The notes beneath the pieces were generated by a model. The model searched no databases. It was not told the DNA's origin and worked only from the letters and a program-made list of their open reading frames with translations. From NCBI GenBank assembly GCA_025667525.1, contig CM046875.1:529567079-529631078 (forward strand): DNA of 64,000 bases, in the 5' to 3' direction. Positions 12,468 to 24,568 of the stretch are shown piece after piece. How positions within the stretch are numbered: the stretch's first letter is position 1; each line of letters opens with the position of its first letter. Both the position numbers and the translations under genes were made by a program. This DNA comes from Glebionis coronaria (Eukaryota > Streptophyta > Magnoliopsida > Asterales > Asteraceae).

Positions 12468-15400
12468 TGATGAGATGGCATTTATACATGATCTCATCGT
12501 TCTTTTCGGGCTTTAAATGCATAAAAATGTCATAAAATACCATATATATGCTTGTGTTTGTTTACTTGTGTATTTTAGGTATGGATATTGTGAAAAAAAC
12601 AAAAGATCATAAGAAACAAGGAAAAACGGACATGAGAAACGAAGCCGTACAAAGAACCGGGCCCTAGATCATGATTTATCCAACATTTACCCTTGAAGAC
12701 TTGAAGATATGCAAGATTGATCCTCAATGAATGAAGAAATGACACTTAAAACCCTTGTGAAATCATAATTACAAGTTTGGTCCCATAAGTTTGTCAAAAT
12801 TACACAAATGGTCCTTCAACTTTGAAGAATTGGCAAGATTAGTCCCTCAACTATGCTAATTTGTCAATTATGGTCCCTCATGGAGTTAAAGTTGCATTGA
12901 AGACCTTTGAAGATAAAAATGTCCAAGATCAGTCCTTAAACTATTCAAAAATGGCAAAAACAACCCTTGTAACCCTTTTACCAAAGTTTTATGGCCAAAA
13001 TCTAAATTCAGAAACTTGAAATACAAAGGAAACAAGTTTACAACAAAAATAAACTTGTTATTCAAGTTTTTCCAAAGGCTGAGGACTAAAGTTGCCACAA
13101 TGAAACATTCAAATCTATTTTGCGCCAAACACATCTCCAATCCACCAATTTCGGATCAAAATGTTTACTGTTTACCCACATGAACCTAGAACTTACCCCA
13201 CTTAAAACAAAGGGTTAATATAAATTACCTTGGCACACACTTAATTCACACGCCCAGAAAACCATCCCAACCTTAAAACCCTCAATCCCACTCACCAAAG
13301 GGTCCCACACCCAAAACTGTTTCACCCATCATGTGACAACTTATTCCCCAAGTACTGCCACGTGTCAAGATCAACAGCCCACACCCTTTGCTTCACTCCA
13401 AAGCTATTTTAAACGGTTTGGATCATTTTGGACAGCATATACCAAGGATTCGTCTAGAAGACCTTAAGGACATATTTGGAATTTCACTTCTAGGGTTTGT
13501 GAACAGTGATTAGCTAGCATTTGCCTATAAAAAGACTCCTCAACATGTGAGAGAGCTTTTGTTCCAGTTTTAGGCTATCAATCTCTGTAATCCCTTTTTA
13601 ACTTAATAAAATTTGATTTTCAGAAATTTGTGAAATCTTGTTCTTGTTTATTAAAAGTTGGTGTTAGAATAGCCTAATTCTGAGTTTCATTTTCATGTTT
13701 GAAGGTTTTTGAGGCAATGTTTTAATTGATAAGGCTTGTGTTTCAAAAATCAGAAAAGTGCTTGTTTATTGTTCATCACTTTTGTTTGTTGTTCTTAGCA
13801 GGTACTTGGAAGCTGGTACTTGTTTTGCTAGTACCTCAGCTTAAACAATCCAGGGCCTGGATGTAGGTCTTGGAGGTTTGCATCTTCTCCCTTTTCATTT
13901 TCTCTTTAAATTTCTGAATATTTGTGATTTTTGCTTGATTGTTCTTGAATCTGTGTTTTTATGGTTGATTATTGTTTATCTGGTATTGTTTGATGTTTAT
14001 GAGTTGTTATTGACTTGATTTGTGGGTTAAATCTGGATAATCCTTTGAAAATTTGTCAAAACAGGTTTTTTAGGGGTGTTTGGGTTAACTGCATAAGCAG
14101 CTTTTGAGGCTTGTTGAGTGGTTGTTTTTTGTTGCTATTTGTTGGTACTTGTTTACCTAGTGTACTTGGTCATTTGTATGCAGGTTTTGTGGTTTGAAAC
14201 ACCTAGATTCATAAAAAGGCTATAAAATCTTGTTTACTTGATATTTTTGGCTGTGGTTTAAAGGACACCTAGATCTAATCATAGACTAGGGTTAACAAGT
14301 GATTAAACTAGGTTAATAACATCAGGGAAAGAGATTTGGATGCTTGAAATTGGATTTAGTGTCAATTAGATCAACAAAAGTTTTTGCATATTCACCTTGT
14401 TCTTATCAGTAACTGTTGGTGCTTGATTCTGCTTATTCATCTTGTTTCAGTGCTTGATTTAAGTTTGTTTGTGCTTATTCATAGTTTATATAGCTTGTGT
14501 ATGCATCTGGTTGAATTTGGAGTGCTTAGTCATGCTATATCTGCTTATTTGTGCATAACTGCTTATTTCCCATATATGTGCTATAGCTGGTGACTGTTTG
14601 CTTATTCTGGGCTTATTGTGTGAACCAAATTGTGATTTTCTTGTTGATATTGACTCCTTGTCACAAGGGTGCCCTTGTTTCCAATTGAATCATACTAAAT
14701 CTCTCTAAAAAGCTTGGTCAAATAGTCAAAGCAGTGGGAACTCCTTTCATTTGTGACATTTTGCAAGTTGAATCAAGTCCTGAGGTGCCCTAATTCTCAA
14801 ACCCGACTATTTTGTCGTTTTGTGAAATTGTACTTTGCTTATTTCTGGCTTATTGAGTGTGCTTTTTCAAAATTTCTTTTTACAGATCTCTTAAGCATCC
14901 CAAAAGAAGGTTGTGTGTCAAATTAGAGCTTATGGCATTAGCTTATTGCTTAATGGGCTAAAAAGCCCAATAAGGATAAGCTGTTTGCTTAGTAAGCTGT
15001 GATAAGCTCACTTTCAGCTTTTGGGCCTTTAGAGTTTTGTGTTTAGAATTAAATTTTGAGTCAGATTGGGCTTTTCCAAGTCAATTGGGCCAAGTTTGAC
15101 TTTTTGGGCTAAAAAGCCCATTTAAGTGGACTGTTTTTGGTTTTGGCCCATTTGAGGGCCCAATAGGGGTATTATGGTCATTTCACTTTCATTTTCTATT
15201 TATTTAGGTTAAAATGAACTAGTTTGCAAGTTTTTAGAATTTTTTATAATTTTTGGATTTTTAATATTATTTTAATATTATTTTTCAAATTTCACATTTT
15301 CCAACTTTTTACATTTTTCTTAGCTTAAATACATTAAAATAGGAATTTTGCAACTTTTAGAATAATTTTATCATCTTTAGATTAATGTTTATAATTATTT

Positions 15401-15942
15401 TAAGTTTTTATAGTTTTTAAATCATTTTAAATAGTTTTTCTTAGTTTAAAAAATTTCTAAAAATAGTTTTTAATCTTTTTAGGTCATTTTAGAGGTTTAC
15501 CAATTGAAAAATCTTTATATGGGCTTTTTGATAATTAATTTGATTTTTAGGGCTTTAATTAGCATTTAAAAATTGAATATTTAATTAATTAAAAGGTTTG
15601 AAAAAGTTTTGATCATTGGTGAATTCTTAGTTTATTTATTTTGATTTTTGGTGAATTTTTGGTAATTTTTAGAATTAATTTTTATTTTAGCTTATTTTAC
15701 GGTTTTACGTTTTGTCGTCGTAGTAATTAATTTCACGTCTTCGTCATCTTCTTTTCTCATCCCCTTCTAACCAATATTAATCTCAAATCATTTACATCTT
15801 AGTCACACACATAGACCTCTTTGGGAAACGAACTTGAACTTCATCATTGGGTCATTTGTACACGGTTTTCCTAAACCGTCGTATTTAATACTTTCCATAT
15901 TTACCCTCCTTTTCCTAAAGGTGTGGTAAAACTCTACAATCA
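12468..15942 (+). repeat. Full 3' LTR of element A (about 3.5 kb)
   Basis: It begins TGATGAGATGG right after the polypurine tract and ends ...CTACAATCA, giving the TG...CA ends of an LTR. From 13836 to the end it matches the 5' LTR remnant at 1506-3887. It carries a TATA box (13526-13533) and an AATAAA (13605-13610). It lacks a 263-bp segment present in the 5' LTR (junction near 14748, with short TTT homology at the breakpoints). The right flank (ATCCACGAG) is the internal sequence of a related element, so A is inserted in, or recombined with, that element. Confidence 0.85.
13526..13533 (+). promoter_or_regulatory. TATA box in LTR-A
   Basis: TATAAAAA is followed by GACTCCT, and LTR-B has TATAAATA followed by GACTCCT at 17555. 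The shared context supports this as the retrotransposon Pol II promoter. AATAAA follows about 75 bp downstream. The corresponding segment is deleted from the 5' LTR. Confidence 0.65.
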
Positions 15943-17118
15943 ATCCACGAGTCTCATTCCTTGAGATTTTAAGTTGTGGAGAACGAGAGATGATAGAGTC
16001 AATTATAAGTTTGGTATTCTTTCGTGAATTTATGTGAGTTGATTATAAGCCTATTCTCCCATCGCTTGCTAATAAATTTATCTGCAATAAATAAGGTTGT
16101 ACGATTTGAAAAGTTACTTAGCTTCTAGCCCAAGATCGTTTAAAAGTTGCTCGGTATTAATTAGAGTTCATAGCCAAGGCATAACTTATTGAAGCGGGAT
16201 GCGAAGATGGCGAGTCAAAAAAGGCCCTAACAAGGCATGAGGGCTACATTTTGTTGCTAAAGATCCAAAAGTGATGTGAAGAATCATTTATCGAAAATCA
16301 ATATGAAGGATCGAGACACACGATGAAAAGCAAAAACTCCCCAAAAGATCATGGAGAAGTCTATCCAAAAAGGCCCTAACAAGGTATGAGGATAAATAGA
16401 TCCAAGTCCTAAAAGGAGGCGGATCGTTGTATATCAAAGTCCAAAATAAAGATTGGTGAAAAATGAAGAAGTCGTGGTCCAAAGATGAAGAATCTCTCAA
16501 AACTTCAAGTGAAGAAATTCCTATTATGAAGATAAGACCATTATTTCATGAACGTCTTTCAAGATTTGAAGTATTAAGTCGCTGCCAAATATCGGTCCGA
16601 GAAAGGTCTCAAATCGTGAAGCGAGTTATGCCAAGATATGAACTTTATGAGGTCCCGAGAAGCAGTTTTAAAAGATTTTGTCCTTTAGCTAACTATTGAT
16701 TAAATCGTCCTACTTTATTTTTAGCCTAAATAACTATCGAAATAAGTCGAACAATGCATCCTCGTGATCATTCAAGACAATAAAAAAATATAAGAGATAC
16801 ACCTAGGAATAAGGGAGTCTAAGTGAATAATTGGCCCACATGAGTTTGTGTTAGTTTGCTAACTTATAATAACAATGATCTCGTTTTTAAGCTTGGTTTG
16901 GGGAACGTGAAACTTGAGGATGATAATCATTCATGACATTTCCAAAACCCTAAGGTATGTCTTTGATTTCTTTACTTATTTTTCTTCCTTTGAAAGTTTT
17001 AAAATTTTCTATCTTTTTAAATAAAGGCCAATGTGGATTGATTGTGATGGAAAGTGTAATCTTGCTTTGTAATTAATGCATTGCATGAGGACATTACAAT
17101 GGTCAAGTGTAGGGGATT
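15943..17118 (+). mobile_element. 3' internal end of a second Athila-like element (element B)
   Basis: This is homologous to 11212-12458 of element A but clearly diverged. It ends in a polypurine-like stretch (GTGTAGGGGA, 17107-17116) directly before LTR-B. It starts abruptly at the end of LTR-A. The simplest reading is that element A sits inside the 3' part of an older element B. A deletion may then have removed B's 5' internal region and fused its 5' LTR to A's 5' LTR. Confidence 0.7.
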
Positions 17119-17554
17119 TGATAGGTGTGTAAACACCCGTCCTTTTACTACTTAACTACAATAATAACCAAGCCAAAACGTGTATTTTATGTCGTAAATG
17201 TCGGAATTATGCGTGGTTTGTGTTTTTGTTGTGATTTAGGATCAAAGTGTGAAAAGGGAGGAAAACACGGGGTTTCACGGGCTTTTATCGAAGAAAAAGA
17301 CAAAAGACGAAGTCGAAAGATCCAGAGTGCTAAAAGAACGGAAGTCCAAGGCCAATTCTGAAGATTTATCGAAGAAAGAGTCTAAAGACGGAAGTTTAAT
17401 AAAAGCCGAAGAACTCAAGTCTAAATTAATGAAGAAATTACAAGACGAGTTTATTAATCTAGAGACAAAGTCGAAAGAAGTCGAAGAAAGTAGAAGACGA
17501 GAAGTCGAGAAAGAAAGAAGAATGAACCAACACATGCTTAGTTTCCCTAATCAC

Positions 17555-17562
17555 TATAAATA
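17555..17562 (+). promoter_or_regulatory. TATA box in LTR-B
   Basis: TATAAATA is followed by GACTCCT, nearly the same as the LTR-A promoter context at 13526. The window start lies just downstream of the equivalent position in the other LTR-B copy. Confidence 0.65.
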
Positions 17563-18089
17563 GACTCCTAATGTGTCACTAGGAGTTGTTAGCTAATTTG
17601 ACACATTAGTCTTTCCACCTTATTTTCATGTCATTTTAATTACTTGTCAATTTACATTCCTTGTCTTACACCTTAATTCCTTTAATAACAAGTAAGTTTA
17701 ATCTTTACATTTGTTGTTTAATCTTTTCTTTAATCAAGTTTATTATTAATCTCTCCTTCTACCTTTCTTATTTTTGTTAATCTTTATGCTTATTATCTTA
17801 TTGTTATGCTTATTTGATTATTTGTTATGTTTTTATGATTATGATTGTGTTAGCTTATTGATTTGATAGCTTATTGTGTGTTTGATTTGATTTTAGTTAA
17901 GTGTTTATTAGTTTATTTTATTAAAAGTTGATTTTTAATGTTTAATTTTATTAGAGTTTTTCAAGTTTTTGATTTGTGGTTGAATTAGTTTTTCTTAAAA
18001 GTGTTTTAGATTTAGTTTTGGTTATTTGCTTATTTGATTTTAGCTTATTTGTGGCTTATTTTACGGTTTTAGTCTACTGTATCTTTCAT

Positions 18090-18545
18090 TTCCATGTTTT
18101 CGGAAAAGGGTTTTAAACTCTGAATTCCTCCTTTTTCTGAAATAGCATTTATTCCGAAATTCCTTTTTTTTTCTGAATTTATCACTTTGCTGAAATTGCA
18201 ATTTTTCTAAAAAGTCTTTTTTTCGAAGAACTTCATTTTACTGAAAATCTTATTATTCTGAAAATATTACTTTTTCTGAATTTGTCATTTTTCCGAAGAT
18301 ACATTTTTTCCGAAATAGCCATTTTTCCGAAATTATCATTTCTCTGAATTTGTTGTTTTTCCGAAGATTTCTCTAAAAACATTTATTCCGAAAAAGTCAG
18401 TTTTCCGAAAAGCTAGTTATTCCGAAGAAGTTCTTTTTTCTGAAAAGTTCATTTTTCCGAAAATGTTACTTTCTCTGAAAAGCCATTATTCCGAAAAACT
18501 TGTTTTTCCGAAAATATGCTTATTCCGAAGAAATGTAATCTCTGA
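18090..18545 (+). repeat. Degenerate TTCCGAA-type array in LTR-B
   Basis: This run of imperfect units around TTCCGAA or TTCTGAA is separated by 10-20 pyrimidine-rich bases. It occupies the same relative place as the array at 430-960. Many cores have C-to-T changes (TTCTGAA), as expected from methylation-driven decay, but they are mainly in one orientation. Confidence 0.75.
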
Positions 18546-20129
18546 AATGTACTGTAGCTTTTCCAAAATTATTATTGTTCCTGCTTGCTTGATTTAATTT
18601 CTTGTTTTAGTTTTAGTTTTAAGTTTCTAAGTTTCTAGTGTTTATTTTTAGAGAAAAAGTGAGAGTTTTTTTCATTTTACTTTTAGCCTATTTTAATTTT
18701 AAGTTTTGCATTTTTATTAGATTGTCAATTTAATTTTTCGTCGCGCTTTTATTTTCTGTCATTTAATTCATTTACTTTTAAACGTTTTAATATTGCACCA
18801 TTTACATTTTAATTAGTTTTAGATTTAAATTACCGTCATTTACGTTAAAGTCTTGCATTTTAAATTTACAACAACGACAAATCTTTGTTTCACCAAAAGA
18901 CGACTGAGTCGCACATTTTTCCCTTTCTCAATTCGAAAAGATCGGACGATAAAATTTTCTTACTGGCCTAAAAATCTAGTTATTACTTGCGTTAACTTGG
19001 CGTCGTATAACGGGTCAATTTTAAGTGTACAAGTGTTTAAACGAGTAACGTTGGATTAATGGATTCATTTGGTTCATGTCAATGGTTTTGAAACATATAT
19101 ACTTTGAAAACATTTGAGTCATATTGTATTTGGTATATATCGATATTGAGTTCGAGTCTTAACGCGCGCCTTTTCGTGTTTCCCGGGCATCCATATCGTC
19201 GGTGATCGCCTCACTATCATTGTTTCTACTCAGTTGCTGAGTACCGTGATTGACTTACCTCGTGGCTAAGGTGAGTTCATAGCCCCTTTTTACTTATACA
19301 TGGTTTCTAAACACGGGGTGAGATTTTACATGGTGGAACACAACCATTTAAAAACTGTATGCTATCCAGAACTTGTATGCTATCCAGAACATGTATGATT
19401 TTCAGGTTTTCAATATTATTATTGCTTTTTAATCTATCCTTGAGTTTCCTCTCCCGATCATGAACCGTTAATTGTCCTGGTGCATTGCGCGAAGCGCGAA
19501 TGTTGTGGGTGGATCCATCGGGATTGACTATCCCCGTCCCAATTACCTTGACGCATTAATATTCGTTTATACTTGAGTATTTAGGCTGAATACTCCCTAG
19601 AGGAACTTACACTGAGTTAAGCTTCGGTTCATGAACTGAACAACAATAATAATAATTTCGGACTATGGTTGACGTATATAACCATACTCCATACTAATTG
19701 TTTTACAAATGAATGCTTGTGTTCCACATCCTTACTACTAAACCTATGAATTTCACTCAACTTTATGTTGACGATTTTACATGTTTAATCTCAGGTATTA
19801 TTACTTAGCTTTGCTTGGATGGGAGCCCGCAGGATATTACCGCAGCTTGGAGATTTCTGTGATGCTTTAAAAAGACTGTTTTAGTAAAAACTGTCAGGAG
19901 TTTATTCTATCTTTTGGGCAACTTTATGTTATAAACTGAGACGAAATAATATAATTTTCCGCTTCTAAAACTCTGGGACCTATGTTTAAAAACTCTGACC
20001 TTTTATGATGTAATGCTCACGTTTTTATTTCGTCAAGCTTAGTATGAACTGTAATTAATTGTTTCTTTTACTATGACGTGTTACCCCCTCGTTGCCTAGT
20101 TGTTCCATGTCAGATTTGGGGGTCTCACA

Positions 20130-20222
20130 AGATCAACTCTTCATGTTTCTTTTGTCATTTCTTAATCGTATAGACTTCATATTTGTTTCCAAAGATATTT
20201 ATTTCATTAGAATTGGCTGTTA
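20130..20222. other. Flank of LTR-B, nothing recognised
   Basis: A short T-rich stretch between LTR-B and the methyltransferase relic. I see no feature in it. A target duplication for element B cannot be tested because its 5' end lies outside the window. Confidence 0.5.
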
Positions 20223-20407
20223 GGTGGTAAACTATTGTTGGAGCTGAATTGTCTATTACAACCTGATGGATTCTTTATATGGTCAGCTACTCCTATCTAT
20301 AAGAAAAAGATGGAAGATTCTCATATGGGAAGGTATGTTCTCAAAGCTGTTCTCTGAAGATAGTTTGGTTGTTGATTCCTAACAGGTCTCGAATGTGCTG
20401 GGAAGTG
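20223..20407 (+). pseudogene. Relic of a PMT-type (DUF248) methyltransferase gene
   Basis: The + strand frame from 20223 reads GGKLLLELNCLLQPDGFF then IWSATPIYKKKMEDS, up to a possible splice donor near 20331. This resembles the block GGKLLLELNRxLRPGG(Y/F)FxWSATPxY of plant PMT putative S-adenosylmethionine methyltransferases, Golgi proteins of the QUASIMODO2 family. After about 50 bp, following CAG, SRMCWEV (20387-20407) resembles the next conserved block (SMCWEL). Frame, spacing and order fit two exon pieces. No other PMT exon is visible nearby, so it is a captured or decayed fragment. The family assignment is from memory of motif wording. Confidence 0.6.
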
Positions 20408-23400
20408 TTCAGTCATCAAGGATTGGGTCACTATTTTACAACCTTACGAGTCAAAATGAGTTAGATGGTTAGTATAAAATCAAGAGCGTTTATTTTTCTT
20501 TTCTTGTCAGGCATTTAAAAATACTGCTATTACATAGGTTGACTGCAATAATACACAACGTGGGCTACACGAAATCTTACAACCTGCAAACACACCCCCT
20601 AAACACGTCCCATAATCACACCTACTAAACCTACACATTCAACTTAGTCATTGAGCCCACTCCCTGAACACACCCCACATGCCTGATCACACACCTTAAA
20701 TAGGCTTAGCTGTTTAGAAAAATAAGTTCTGCCTTCTTATTTCATAACCACGGACAAGATCACACGTTGGATGTTAGTTATGACTCGGTGGTTGTACTTG
20801 GTGGATGTTAACCGGATGATGTTGGTGCAACATGGAAAATGTTAACGATCTGACTATGGAAACCGACAGAAATGCAGTGGTATTATTCTTCATGTTTCTA
20901 ATGATTTTCTATGTATATCATTATACTTGCGTATTTGTGGTTTGACATCTTAGTTATTTATACAGTAAATTGGATGTGTAAGATCTCACAACTGCTGCAA
21001 TGTATATTAAACTACATCTTAATATGAATTCATTACTTTCTCCGGTTATTATATTTTTATTGTATACATTTCTTAGGTTAGTCTTTATCAGTTGGTCATC
21101 CGTTTGAATGTTTAATATCAAATTGAAAACCTGGGCTTTAAGCACCTTTGCATAGAAGTCCCTTTTTCACGGTTTCTATTTTTAATTGCAGGTGTGTCTA
21201 TTTGGTTGTCATAATTGGAAGGGGTTTTCGACTCTTTGGTTGTGTTATAAAGTCTGCTGGGAGTGCTATTAAAGATCAAGTGTTCCCCACCAGAATCCGA
21301 TTGCCAGGTAAGTGTCAATTAAATTATATTTTTTACTCGATGTAATCTAAACGCTCCCTATAATGATAAGAATTCTGGTGTTATTTGAGTGTTTTGTAAA
21401 CAACAAAATGGTTATAGTAACGATAACGTCTAGTCATTTCTAACCTTTTTTCGCACTTATTGACATTGATTTTACTTTGTGCAAACACAAAGGCAACAAG
21501 TTGGGGAAAAATATTTGTGACACCCAAGAGATTATGACATTTCAAGACTTTGTGTAGGAGGCTTAGTTGGGCATTTAAATTCTGAAAAGGATTCCATGAT
21601 ATCATCAAACTGCTGAGGTGAGCATTGTTTTCGAGTTTTAAGAAGTCATATACGGAACTTCATCTTAGATTTTAGTCTCTGCTTGCCCATAGTCGCCAAT
21701 TCAAGAATCCCATAAACAATCATTACTCTCTTTTTACCCAGAGAGAAATCACCCTGTCTTCATAACCTTGAATTGAATTTTAGCATAGATTTGCTTCAGC
21801 TCTAAGAAGTAATTAATGAGAATTATAAAGGAGATTATATTGTTCATATTTTATCCATCAGTTGAAAGTCGTCCAATGTGATTCTTATTTAACAGTTTGG
21901 ATTTTTAGCTGTACCAATATGTTTTTGTAATCGTATTTAGTACTTCAAATATATATAAATGAAAAAGAAAGTAAATTGATTACAGGTTAACTAAACCTTT
22001 GTTAAAAAGTACCCGTATGACGTTACTTTGTTCTGAGCGGACTCTGTTCTGTTCCCTTACTCAACATTGCTTGCCTGGACCATTTTTCCACCTTTAAATG
22101 AAAACAGAAAATCAAAATTTCCATTTTTAGTTTGTCAAGAAGTCCATTTAATCTTATCTTATCATTTTTGACATTCAGGCTGTATGAATGCACTTGATGC
22201 CGCGACAGAGGAGTAGAGGTTGGCTGCTCTAGAAACTTTGAGGTTGCCTTCATTCATTATGCTAATTCTGTGTAGTAGCCTCTTCAAACATCATGTTTAA
22301 TTATTTATGAAGCCAGTAACATCTTTACTATGTGTTATAGATATGAAACGATTAGTCATGAATTAACAACAGGAAAGTATTCCTTCAACTCTTATGCATG
22401 AGTCTTAATGTATTATTTTTGTCATTTTGTAATATATGATATGATGCCTCTTTAGTACATCGGCAAACATAGGCTATAAAGGGAGCTACTTCTCTTAAGA
22501 CTAAATCTTCCAGTGATGACTTGCGGGAACCACAAAGCTCTGCTACATGTTAACTCAGCATGAATAACTCGGTCTATGCTGAGGGAAAGGGATACACAAT
22601 AAGAGAAGCGACACCACTGTCTTCTGAAAGAAAAAGATGAAATAAATTACTCAAGTTATGGCACAAAGTAATACATTAATCAGTTACGGTTTGAGACGAT
22701 ATTGCCCCTGCTGTCAAGTTATTTATGGTAAGGTTTCATACGTCTGGTGGAAATGTTGCTTTTTGGTTCGTATATTGCTGTTAATGGGTGGAGTTTGGTG
22801 TGTAAGGGCTGTTTAGGTTACGACTATTTAGATGACCTCTGGTTAATATCTACTTATGTCAAGATTATTGACGATCACTTGATTACATGGAGATGCTTTT
22901 GTGTGAAGATGCTTACTGGACCTCCATCACAACAAAGTGTTATATCTTTGGTGCGCGAGAACAAAGGAGGTGGGAATGCCAAAGAGGAAACTTAGCGCAA
23001 ATTGTTGTGGAAATGAAGAGATGGAGCATCACAGATTGCAGTTTTATCAAGCGTTAGATTATGGAGATTTCCCTGCTGCCCTTAAAATCGAGGTAAGTTC
23101 CAGACTTTACTCAAGTACGCAAGTTTATGATCTCAGAAATTGCAAGCAATTCTGTGGACCTCATTGGTACCCATGTACCTGTGAATGGGTCAATTTTGTT
23201 ATGATCGTTGAAAGTCACCCATAGTCTATTTTCTGACTACACAAACAACCTCCCAGATCACTCTATATCTGAAGGTTTAAAACTACAGTTATATTCAATT
23301 CATCCACTAATTATAAAAATTTAGCGACCGACAAAAAAGTGTTGGCGGGCGAATTCACCACTTAACATTTGGAGCTAACCACTTTTTTCAAAACAATTAC

Positions 23401-24176
23401 TGTACTAATTTGTTTATTAATACAGACTGTTCTCACGAGAAGTGATTGGGACGAGTGCAGCTTCTGGTTGAAAAGTATATACAGAAAGAAAAAAATAACC
23501 AACTGGCTGCTTGAAAGCCGCGGACACATATCACGTATGCTCCTACTACTTAAAATATTGTATCTTTTGAGAATAATAACTCATTATGAACTCAAGCTCC
23601 ACGCAACATGTCTAAAAAAATACTAAAAGGAATGTAATAATGATCTTAAAGTGGTGTGGTCATTGATGTAGGCTAAAGGTAACATGTCAGACCATGTGAA
23701 TGCCTATATCTAAATCATTTGCAGGTTGGGTTTAGCGGTTGAATTCGACACACTTAGATATAAATGTGTCAAATCTGCCACTTCTAAGGTACATGAGTTG
23801 TTGCAGCTGCAGTAACTGAGGCGTCCTCAACCTCAGGTGACATAAATAATACCCCTAATAAGAGAGTTATTTGCAATTTTCAGTATAAATAAAGTTAGGT
23901 GTATTGAATTTTTCTTAAAAAGTCTGTGTAAACTATAATATTCTTTATGACTTTCTATACCCGCTTTTAAAAAATCCAAAGCAGAAAGGATGCATTGCTT
24001 GTGTACAAAGAAGAGAGATGGAATTTTAACTAAATTCTTCGTATTGTCTGCCTAATCTTGATCATTCGTTCAGTTTGACTTGAGATTAGAGAAGCAAGAA
24101 TCAGGTAGCCTGCTTAGAGGAGTCATAGATGGATGATACCCGACATGTTTGTGTGTGTGTTATAGTTATAGGTGTA
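20408..24176. other. Non-coding region with exon-like scraps
   Basis: About 3.8 kb of AT-rich sequence without a supported gene. Two stretches look exon-like because an open frame is bounded by splice-like signals: about 21187-21306 (after TTGCAG, before GTAAGT) and 22976-23092. Short ORFs elsewhere show no family motif. It may be the body of a Helitron whose 3' end is at 44391, but no 5' end was found. Confidence 0.4.
22976..23092 (+). pseudogene. Exon-like fragment ending at a splice donor, unknown protein
   Basis: An ATG at 22976 opens a frame that includes EEMEHHRLQFYQALDYGDF and PAALKIE, ending at AG|GTAAGT (donor at 23093). The composition looks like real protein and the splice site is canonical, but I do not recognise the family. 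It has no visible partner exons. It is probably a gene fragment carried by a transposon, or a relic. Confidence 0.35.
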
Positions 24177-24361
24177 GCTTCAACGCAATCACAATGGATG
24201 ACTCAGCTAGCGTAACTTTTACTTACTTTAGAACAGAATCACGTGAACGTTATGAAGAAAAAAATTATCTTGCTTCAACACAATCACAATGGATGACTCA
24301 GCTAGCATAACTTTTAGCTTGAACGTGAATCACGTGAACGTATTGAAGAAAACAATTATCT
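24177..24361 (+). repeat. Two-copy tandem duplication of about 93 bp
   Basis: The unit beginning GCTTCAAC at 24177 is repeated at 24272. Both carry ACAATGGATGACTCAGCTAGC and the phrase ATCACGTGAACGT. The copies differ at about a dozen places, so the duplication is not recent. Confidence 0.8.
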
Positions 24362-24568
24362 TACTATTACTTTGGTGTTATTTTTCAAGAATACATGCCC
24401 ATCTTCGGGGTTTTTTATTCAGATTTTAAGTGGGTCTGCTGGGACGTCTGCAGAAAAACCTGGAAGGGCCTCATGTATTATTTAGGGTGTTTTCATCAAA
24501 TTATTTGGTAAGCATATTGAGCTTATAACTTATATAAGTTTATAAACTCATGTTCATCTCACAAGCAT
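24362..24568. other. Spacer before the SINE, nothing recognised
   Basis: AT-rich stretch containing a phrase (GGTAAGCATATTGAGCTTATAAC) resembling the ends of GCTTATA-type MITEs such as the one at 54380. It is too degenerate to call. Confidence 0.35.

Larger units (their letters stand above)
1506..15942 (+). mobile_element. Athila-like Ty3/gypsy retrotransposon (element A), defective
   Basis: The order is truncated 5' LTR, tRNA-Asp-type primer site, leader, gag, protease, RT, RNase H, integrase, long 3' non-coding tract, polypurine tract, full 3' LTR. The Pol motifs (protease DLGASINLMP, RT FMDDFWVFG, integrase HH-CC and DDE core) and the primer site next to the LTR are those of the Athila lineage. 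The 5' LTR lacks about 1.37 kb of the 3' LTR, including the promoter. The coding region has at least six frame breaks, so the copy is inactive. No env-like ORF was found after pol. The 5' target duplication is lost with the truncation and cannot be tested. Confidence 0.88.
17119..20129 (+). repeat. 3' LTR of element B (about 3.0 kb)
   Basis: It starts TGATAGGTGTGTAAACACC after a polypurine-like tract and ends GGGGGTCTCACA, so it has TG...CA ends. Its internal part matches the window start (1-1505). Parts of the minus-strand LTR near 54565-56166 share its start and end. It carries a TATA box, a purine-rich tract (17240-17535) and a degenerate TTCCGAA array (18090-18545). The 3' boundary rests only on comparison with the 54565 end. 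Confidence in the left boundary is better than in the right. Confidence 0.6.

Noticed and set aside
17249..17563. Lys/Glu-rich 104-codon ORF in LTR-B
   Set aside because: It lies in the U3 purine-rich tract upstream of the TATA box and has low complexity. No homologous frame is seen in the other LTR copies.
18997..19016. TTGGCGTCGTATAACGGG as a second primer binding site, which would end LTR-B at about 18996
   Set aside because: It matches tRNA-Asp only in part, and homology with the minus-strand LTR continues beyond it to the TCACA/TTACA ends.
21118..23626. Various 60-95 codon ORFs
   Set aside because: Apart from the fragments listed, they lack motifs, splice support and sensible composition.
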